The notes below the pieces were generated by a model. The model did not search any database and had not been told where the DNA came from. It was given only the letters and a program-made list of their open reading frames with translations. The position numbers were made by a program, and so were the translations under genes. A DNA stretch of 32,941 nt from assembly GCA_043727195.1 (NCBI GenBank), contig JAYSYZ010000128.1, positions 1 to 32,941 of the forward strand, given 5' to 3'. This stretch comes from JAUYQR01 sp043727195 (GTDB taxonomy: Bacteria; Pseudomonadota; Alphaproteobacteria; Rhodobacterales; Rhodobacteraceae). Positions 32,271-32,941 of the stretch are shown here, one piece after another. The first letter of the stretch is position 1. Each line of letters starts with the position of its first letter.

Positions 32271-32313
32271 TTGGAATCAGTGGTTTTTTGTGTTATAGTT
32301 TGTTTACAAACAA
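32271..32313 (+). promoter_or_regulatory. strong sigma70-type promoter with dyad at the start site
   Basis: TTGGAA (32271-32276), a 17-bp spacer and TATAGT (32294-32299) form the best promoter in the window. It keeps T at the last -10 position, which most Rhodobacter promoters are reported to lack. Overlapping the predicted start is a dyad, TTGTTT-AC-AAACAA (32300-32313), a possible operator. It could drive carD, or a short RNA ending at the terminator 32331-32366. Confidence 0.7.
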
Positions 32314-32366
32314 GCATGGAAGCCTGAACCACGGCTTAGCGCAGTTCGCCTGAGCCGTTTTTTTTT
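32306..32366 (+). ncRNA. candidate small RNA or attenuated carD leader (about 60 nt)
   Basis: Transcription from the promoter at 32271-32299 would start near 32306 and meet a strong intrinsic terminator at 32331-32366. This gives an RNA of about 60 nt with a 3' U-tract, the layout of an Hfq-type sRNA. It also holds a three-codon ORF, ATG GAA GCC TGA (32315-32326), just before the terminator stem, as in a leader-peptide attenuator. I cannot choose between a free sRNA and a carD leader. A longer fdxA transcript could also use the terminator. Confidence 0.5.
32331..32366 (+). terminator. intrinsic terminator between fdxA and carD
   Basis: ACGGCT (32331-32336) pairs with AGCCGT (32353-32358). 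The stem extends inward by TAG/CTG (one U-G pair), with an inner GCGCAGTTCGC loop region, and is followed by nine T (32358-32366). It has every mark of an efficient Rho-independent terminator and lies 88 bp before the carD ATG. Confidence 0.88.
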
Positions 32367-32454
32367 GTGACAAATCGAACTCAACACCGGGATGTGATGC
32401 CTCGTTGTGCGATTTGTTCGGAAGATCAGGTTTCCCATCTGGGGATCGTGCCAC

Positions 32455-32941
32455 ATGACCAAATCGAAAAAGCCTGACTTCCGCCCGAACGAGTTCGTCG
32501 TCTATCCCGCCCACGGGGTTGGCAAGATCATCTCGATCGAGGAACAGCAAATTGCCGGAATTCAGCTGGAACTGTTCGTCATCTCGTTCGAGAAAGACAA
32601 GATGACGTTGCGGGTTCCGACCCACAAGGCGACCGAGATTGGCATGCGCGCCCTGTCGGCGCCTGATGTGATCAGCAAGGCGCTGGATACGCTGAAGGGC
32701 AAAGCAAAGGTCAAGCGGGCCATGTGGTCGCGCCGGGCCCAGGAATACGAACAGAAGATCAACTCCGGCGACCTTTTGTCGATTGCCGAAGTGGTCCGAG
32801 ACCTGCACCGCGCCGACGACCAGCGCGAGCAGTCCTACTCCGAGCGGCAATTGTACGAGGCCGCCCTTGAGCGTCTGACCCGCGAAGTGGCGGCTGTTTC
32901 GGGTGTGGATGAGGCGGGTGCAGCCAAGCAGGTGGGCAGCG
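32455..32941 (+). CDS. carD: CarD/CdnL family RNA-polymerase-binding regulator (cut by window edge)
   Basis: The visible 162 codons cover nearly the whole usual length (about 165-170). The N-terminal RNA-polymerase-interacting Tudor-like domain contains FRPNEFVVYPAHGVGKIISI and ISFEKDKMTLRVPTHKATEI. The C-terminal helical DNA-binding domain contains the conserved MWSRRAQEYEQKINSGDLLS and VVRDLHR. CarD stabilises open complexes. In Rhodobacter sphaeroides it was shown to activate the many promoters lacking the -7 T and is reported to repress its own promoter. GGGGA lies 10 nt before the ATG. A terminator stands 88 bp upstream, so transcription starts either after it or reads through it from the strong promoter at 32271-32299. 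Confidence 0.94.
   Translation, partial: MTKSKKPDFRPNEFVVYPAHGVGKIISIEEQQIAGIQLELFVISFEKDKMTLRVPTHKATEIGMRALSAPDVISKALDTLKGKAKVKRAMWSRRAQEYEQKINSGDLLSIAEVVRDLHRADDQREQSYSERQLYEAALERLTREVAAVSGVDEAGAAKQVGS

Overview
The window looks like chromosomal DNA of an alphaproteobacterium of the Rhodobacteraceae (Rhodobacter/Gemmobacter/Tabrizicola-like). The evidence is the high GC content, a DUF6324 protein, an fdxA-carD pair, a RibBX-type riboflavin gene, an Anbu proteasome cluster, a GAAC-N7-GAAC SOS box and a tRNA-His of the alphaproteobacterial type. There is no transposase, integrase, CRISPR array or phage gene. Most of the window is core genome; the one disordered stretch is a decayed-gene region at about 7.5-9.65 kb.

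Left part (1-6.2 kb): the start of a DUF2235 (Tle1-like) hydrolase gene, tRNA-His, a small DUF6324 gene, and an SOS-controlled mmcB repair gene facing away from a probable 6S RNA gene. A 49-codon small-protein gene with its own terminator follows. Next is a leftward operon: circularly permuted ATP-grasp, alpha-E protein, transglutaminase-like protein and Anbu, a proteasome-type peptidase. This gene set was predicted by comparative genomics to be a peptide-synthesis/tagging and proteolysis system, and its biochemistry is largely unsettled. A perfect 29-bp inverted repeat sits inside the operon.

Middle (6.3-20.5 kb): a GT61 glycosyltransferase, the 2-kb degenerate stretch, a cupin, a dimethylargininase-like enzyme overlapping a glycosyltransferase-like gene, a divergent LysE exporter/Lrp-type regulator pair with a palindromic operator, and a metY-type sulfhydrylase with candidate DNA and RNA control sites. 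Then come two overlapping unknown single-TM envelope proteins, a SIMPL protein, and a 984-residue bitopic protein that seems to join a PilM/GspL-like cytoplasmic domain to a GspC/PilP-like periplasmic domain.

Right part (20.6-32.9 kb): a Kef-type cation/proton antiporter, divergent cobT/cobS (cobalamin lower-ligand attachment) with a strong inverted repeat between them, a ribB(X)-ribH-nusB operon, and an alpha/beta hydrolase with an SCP2 protein. It ends with a rightward cluster of TPR protein, SUV3-like RNA helicase, S4 RNA-binding protein, 7Fe ferredoxin fdxA and a truncated carD. Between fdxA and carD lie a strong sigma70-type promoter and an intrinsic terminator about 60 nt apart, suggesting a small RNA or an attenuated carD leader.
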